Positions 62,029 to 64,000 of a stretch of 64,000 nt of DNA are shown piece after piece. Numbering within the stretch: the first letter of the stretch is position 1; each line of letters starts with the position of its first letter. The stretch is from Oscillospiraceae bacterium (GTDB lineage Bacteria; Bacillota; Clostridia; Oscillospirales; CAG-272): NCBI GenBank assembly GCA_015064255.1, contig SVSP01000004.1, positions 25,131 to 89,130 on the forward strand. Reading direction: 5' to 3'. A program made the translations under genes and the position numbers. The notes under the pieces were generated by a model. The model saw only the letters and a list, made by a program, of their open reading frames with translations, did no database searches and was not told where the DNA came from.

Positions 62029-62793
62029 ATGGCATTTTATGAAATTGAGCACTCAAAAAACACGTTTACCGAGGCAAGATTTAACATTTCCGAAAATCTT
62101 ACCTTTCACGCACATATGCACAGAAGCTTCGAGCTTATCGCAGTAAAAACGGGTGAGATCTGCCTTTGGGTCGAAAATGAAAAATATGTATTGAAGCGTA
62201 ATGATATTGCACTTATAATGCCCAATACCGTTCACAGATATCTTACACCGGATTTCAGCAGGATCGTACTTGCGATATTTCCCGTAAGCTATATTCCCGA
62301 GCTTTATGACGATACAAAAAAGGGAATTATGCACGTTCCCTATTTTTCCTCGGAAGAGAGTTTTATAGACGAGCTTTATGAATCCCAAAACGACTCTTTT
62401 CTCTTTCGTTCGATAATATATAAGATCGCATATTTTTATAAAAAGAATCCCGAGCTCTGTTCGGATACCGCGCGGGACGGATCTTTTGCATACGCCATAG
62501 CATCATATTTTGAAAAAAACTGTTGCAGTGAAATGAATGAAAAAATGCTTGCAAATGAAATGGGATATCATCCGCGATATATGTCTTATCTCATAAATCA
62601 GACGTTTGGAGTGTCATTTAAACAGCTTTTGAATGAATACCGAATACGCAAAGCTTCCGAGATGCTTCAGAATGAAGAATTGAATATAACCGAAATATAT
62701 CTTGCGGCAGGATTTACTTCGCAGAGTACCTTTAACCGCAATTTCAAAAAGATTATCGGTATTACACCAAAAGAATACAGAGGCAGAAATTAA
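62029..62793 (+). CDS. AraC family transcriptional regulator
   Basis: 254 residues. The N-terminal cupin (about 20-90) reads T-F-H-A-H-M-H-R-S-F-E-L and N-D-I-A-L-I-M-P-N-T-V-H-R-Y. The C-terminal double helix-turn-helix ends in I-T-E-I-Y-L-A-A-G-F-T-S-Q-S-T-F-N-R-N-F-K-K. It probably senses a sugar and activates the divergent ThuA/Gfo-Idh operon. The start is ATG 62029 behind TTGGAGA. Confidence 0.93.
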   Translation: MAFYEIEHSKNTFTEARFNISENLTFHAHMHRSFELIAVKTGEICLWVENEKYVLKRNDIALIMPNTVHRYLTPDFSRIVLAIFPVSYIPELYDDTKKGIMHVPYFSSEESFIDELYESQNDSFLFRSIIYKIAYFYKKNPELCSDTARDGSFAYAIASYFEKNCCSEMNEKMLANEMGYHPRYMSYLINQTFGVSFKQLLNEYRIRKASEMLQNEELNITEIYLAAGFTSQSTFNRNFKKIIGITPKEYRGRN

Positions 62794-62804
62794 ATCTGCC
62801 TCTG
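62778..62804. terminator. Hairpin between the AraC-type gene and gpmI
   Basis: CAGAGGCAGA and TCTGCCTCTG form a 10-bp stem with a 7-nt loop overlapping the AraC-type stop codon, between convergent genes. T-richness is modest on the + side. Confidence 0.8.
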
Positions 62805-62821
62805 TTTGATTGTTATTATTA

Positions 62822-64000
62822 TTACTTAACCTCGATCATAGATGCGTCCCACATATCGGGTGCTTCAAATCCGAGCATATTAACTGTTGTAGCAGCTACG
62901 TTGGAAAGTCCGTATGCGCCTTCTACAACAGAATATTTGTCAGATGTGAAGTTATCGTAAATGATGCAGGGAACGGGATTGAGCGTGTGGCTTGTCTTTG
63001 CCTTGGGATGTCCGTCGGAACCGAACTTTATCTTGCCCGATTTCTTGTCGGTTTCGAACATCTCGTCTGCATTTCCGTGGTCGGCTGTGATGATAGCCGC
63101 ACCGTGAACTTCATCGATGACGGGAAGAAGTCTTGCGAGCTGGAGATCGAGAGCTTCAACGGAAACCTGAGTTGCATCAATGTTTCCTGTGTGTCCGACC
63201 ATATCGCCGTTAGGATAGTTTACACGGATGTACTTGTATTTACCGCTCTTAATAAGCTCAATAAGCTTGTCGGTGATCTCTGCACACTTCATCCAGGGAC
63301 GCTGTTCGAAGGGAATAACGTCGGAAGGAATTTCGATGAATGTTTCAAGCTCTTCGTCGAATTTGCCGCTTCTGTTACCGTTCCAGAAATATGTTACGTG
63401 TCCGTACTTCTGTGTTTCGGAGATAGCTGCGGAGTAGATACCGCTACTTACGAGGTATTCGCTCATAGTGTTGGAAATTTCGGGCGGTGCAACGAGGTAA
63501 TTCTTCGGAATGTGAAGGTCTCCGTCGTATTCAAGCATACCTGCGAACATAACGTCGGGAGTGCGTACTCTGTCGAACTTGTCAAACTCTTCGGAATCGA
63601 ACGCCTTGGAAATCTCGATAGCACGGTCGCCGCGGAAGTTGTAGAATATAACGCTGTCGCCGTCTTCAACTGTTCCTACTGCCTTGCCGTTTTCTGCGAT
63701 AACGAAGGGAAGGATGTCCTGGTCGATAGCGCCTGTTTCCTTGCGGAGTGTTGTGATAGCTTCTTCAGCCGATGCGAAGTATCTTCCGTCGCCGAGAACG
63801 TGTGTATGCCATCCGCGCTCTACCATAGACCAATCGGATTCGTAACGGTCCATAGTGATGTTCATTCTTCCGCCGCCGGATGCGATCTTTACGTCAAAGT
63901 CAACGTCGCGGAGGTCTGCGAGGAATGCTTCAAAGGGAAGAACGTAGTCAAGAGCAGATGTTTCACCTACGTCACGTCCGTCGAGAAGGATATGAACTCT
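62822..64000 (-). CDS. gpmI: 2,3-bisphosphoglycerate-independent phosphoglycerate mutase, 5' truncated
   Basis: 392 codons are visible and the frame stays open to the window edge, so the N-terminus is missing. It interconverts 3- and 2-phosphoglycerate. Landmarks are L-L-D-G-R-D-V at the edge, N-F-R-G-D-R-A, the metal-binding I-T-A-D-H-G-N-A-D-E-M, and the terminal His in H-T-L-N-P-V-P. The segment after G-G-G-R (M-N-I-T-M-D-R-Y) deviates slightly from the usual G-R-Y-x-A-M-D-R. The first ATG in the visible part is internal and not a start. Confidence 0.93.
   Translation of the reverse strand, partial: RVHILLDGRDVGETSALDYVLPFEAFLADLRDVDFDVKIASGGGRMNITMDRYESDWSMVERGWHTHVLGDGRYFASAEEAITTLRKETGAIDQDILPFVIAENGKAVGTVEDGDSVIFYNFRGDRAIEISKAFDSEEFDKFDRVRTPDVMFAGMLEYDGDLHIPKNYLVAPPEISNTMSEYLVSSGIYSAAISETQKYGHVTYFWNGNRSGKFDEELETFIEIPSDVIPFEQRPWMKCAEITDKLIELIKSGKYKYIRVNYPNGDMVGHTGNIDATQVSVEALDLQLARLLPVIDEVHGAAIITADHGNADEMFETDKKSGKIKFGSDGHPKAKTSHTLNPVPCIIYDNFTSDKYSVVEGAYGLSNVAATTVNMLGFEAPDMWDASMIEVK

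Overview
This window looks like chromosome from an anaerobic, endospore-forming member of the Clostridia, probably an uncultured gut or rumen lineage; no species can be named from the sequence. Supporting signs are a complete eight-gene spoIIIA operon, dipicolinate synthase dpaAB, the redox repressor Rex, a fermentative enzyme set (pyruvate formate-lyase with its activase, acetate kinase, malic enzyme), moderate-to-low GC, AAAGG-type ribosome binding sites, and many sigma-A promoters matching TTGACA-17-TATAAT. No rRNA, tRNA, CRISPR array, insertion sequence or prophage gene is visible. Two genes are cut by the window edges: rimI at the left and gpmI at the right.

Layout. 1-7 kb: rimI, a membrane protein, tsaD, an isocitrate/isopropylmalate-type dehydrogenase, rex, a primosome pair (dnaD-like, dnaI/dnaC-like) and pgeF. 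7-15 kb: a Gld-like ABC system with ATPase, permease, two tandem GldG-like proteins, a DUF4340 protein and a PrsA/SurA-like lipoprotein. 15-20 kb: spoIIIAA-AH. 20-28 kb: a GH43 lipoprotein, a diacylglycerol-kinase-like lipid kinase, guaB, and pflB-pflA behind a structured leader. 28-34 kb is the most unusual part. It holds a DUF1836 regulator coupled to a glucoamylase-fold protein with a zinc-ribbon-like insert, a HIT protein, and a four-gene unit made of two tandem Cys-motif membrane proteins, a small radical SAM enzyme and a membrane-anchored protein.

34-46 kb: housekeeping genes trmK, nif3-like, prfB, mntR, ackA, tmcAL and the rimP-nusA-ylxR-ylxQ-infB cluster. 46-54 kb: a YgiQ-type radical SAM protein, a GH39-like glycosidase, two NodB-fold deacetylases, malic enzyme and dpaAB, the last behind a good sigma-K-like promoter. 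54-60 kb: a TetM/EF-G-like GTPase, an ABC exporter pair, and an ECF sigma factor with a 350-residue extension. 60-64 kb: a sugar-type oxidoreductase and a ThuA-like protein divergent from an AraC regulator, then gpmI.

The best candidate for an undescribed system is 31.4-33.8 kb. Two paralogous proteins share a near-identical N-terminal block (237 bp of DNA, 3 mismatches) carrying C-x5-C-x3-C-x2-C, then a hydrophobic segment, then diverged outer domains that both end in GVT-x-GDPA. The second overlaps the start of a 213-residue radical SAM gene, which suggests an enzyme-substrate or maturase-target unit. Secondary points are the pflB attenuator-like leader, the zinc-ribbon glycosidase, the long sigma factor beside an ABC exporter, and a recurrent extended ribosome-binding box.
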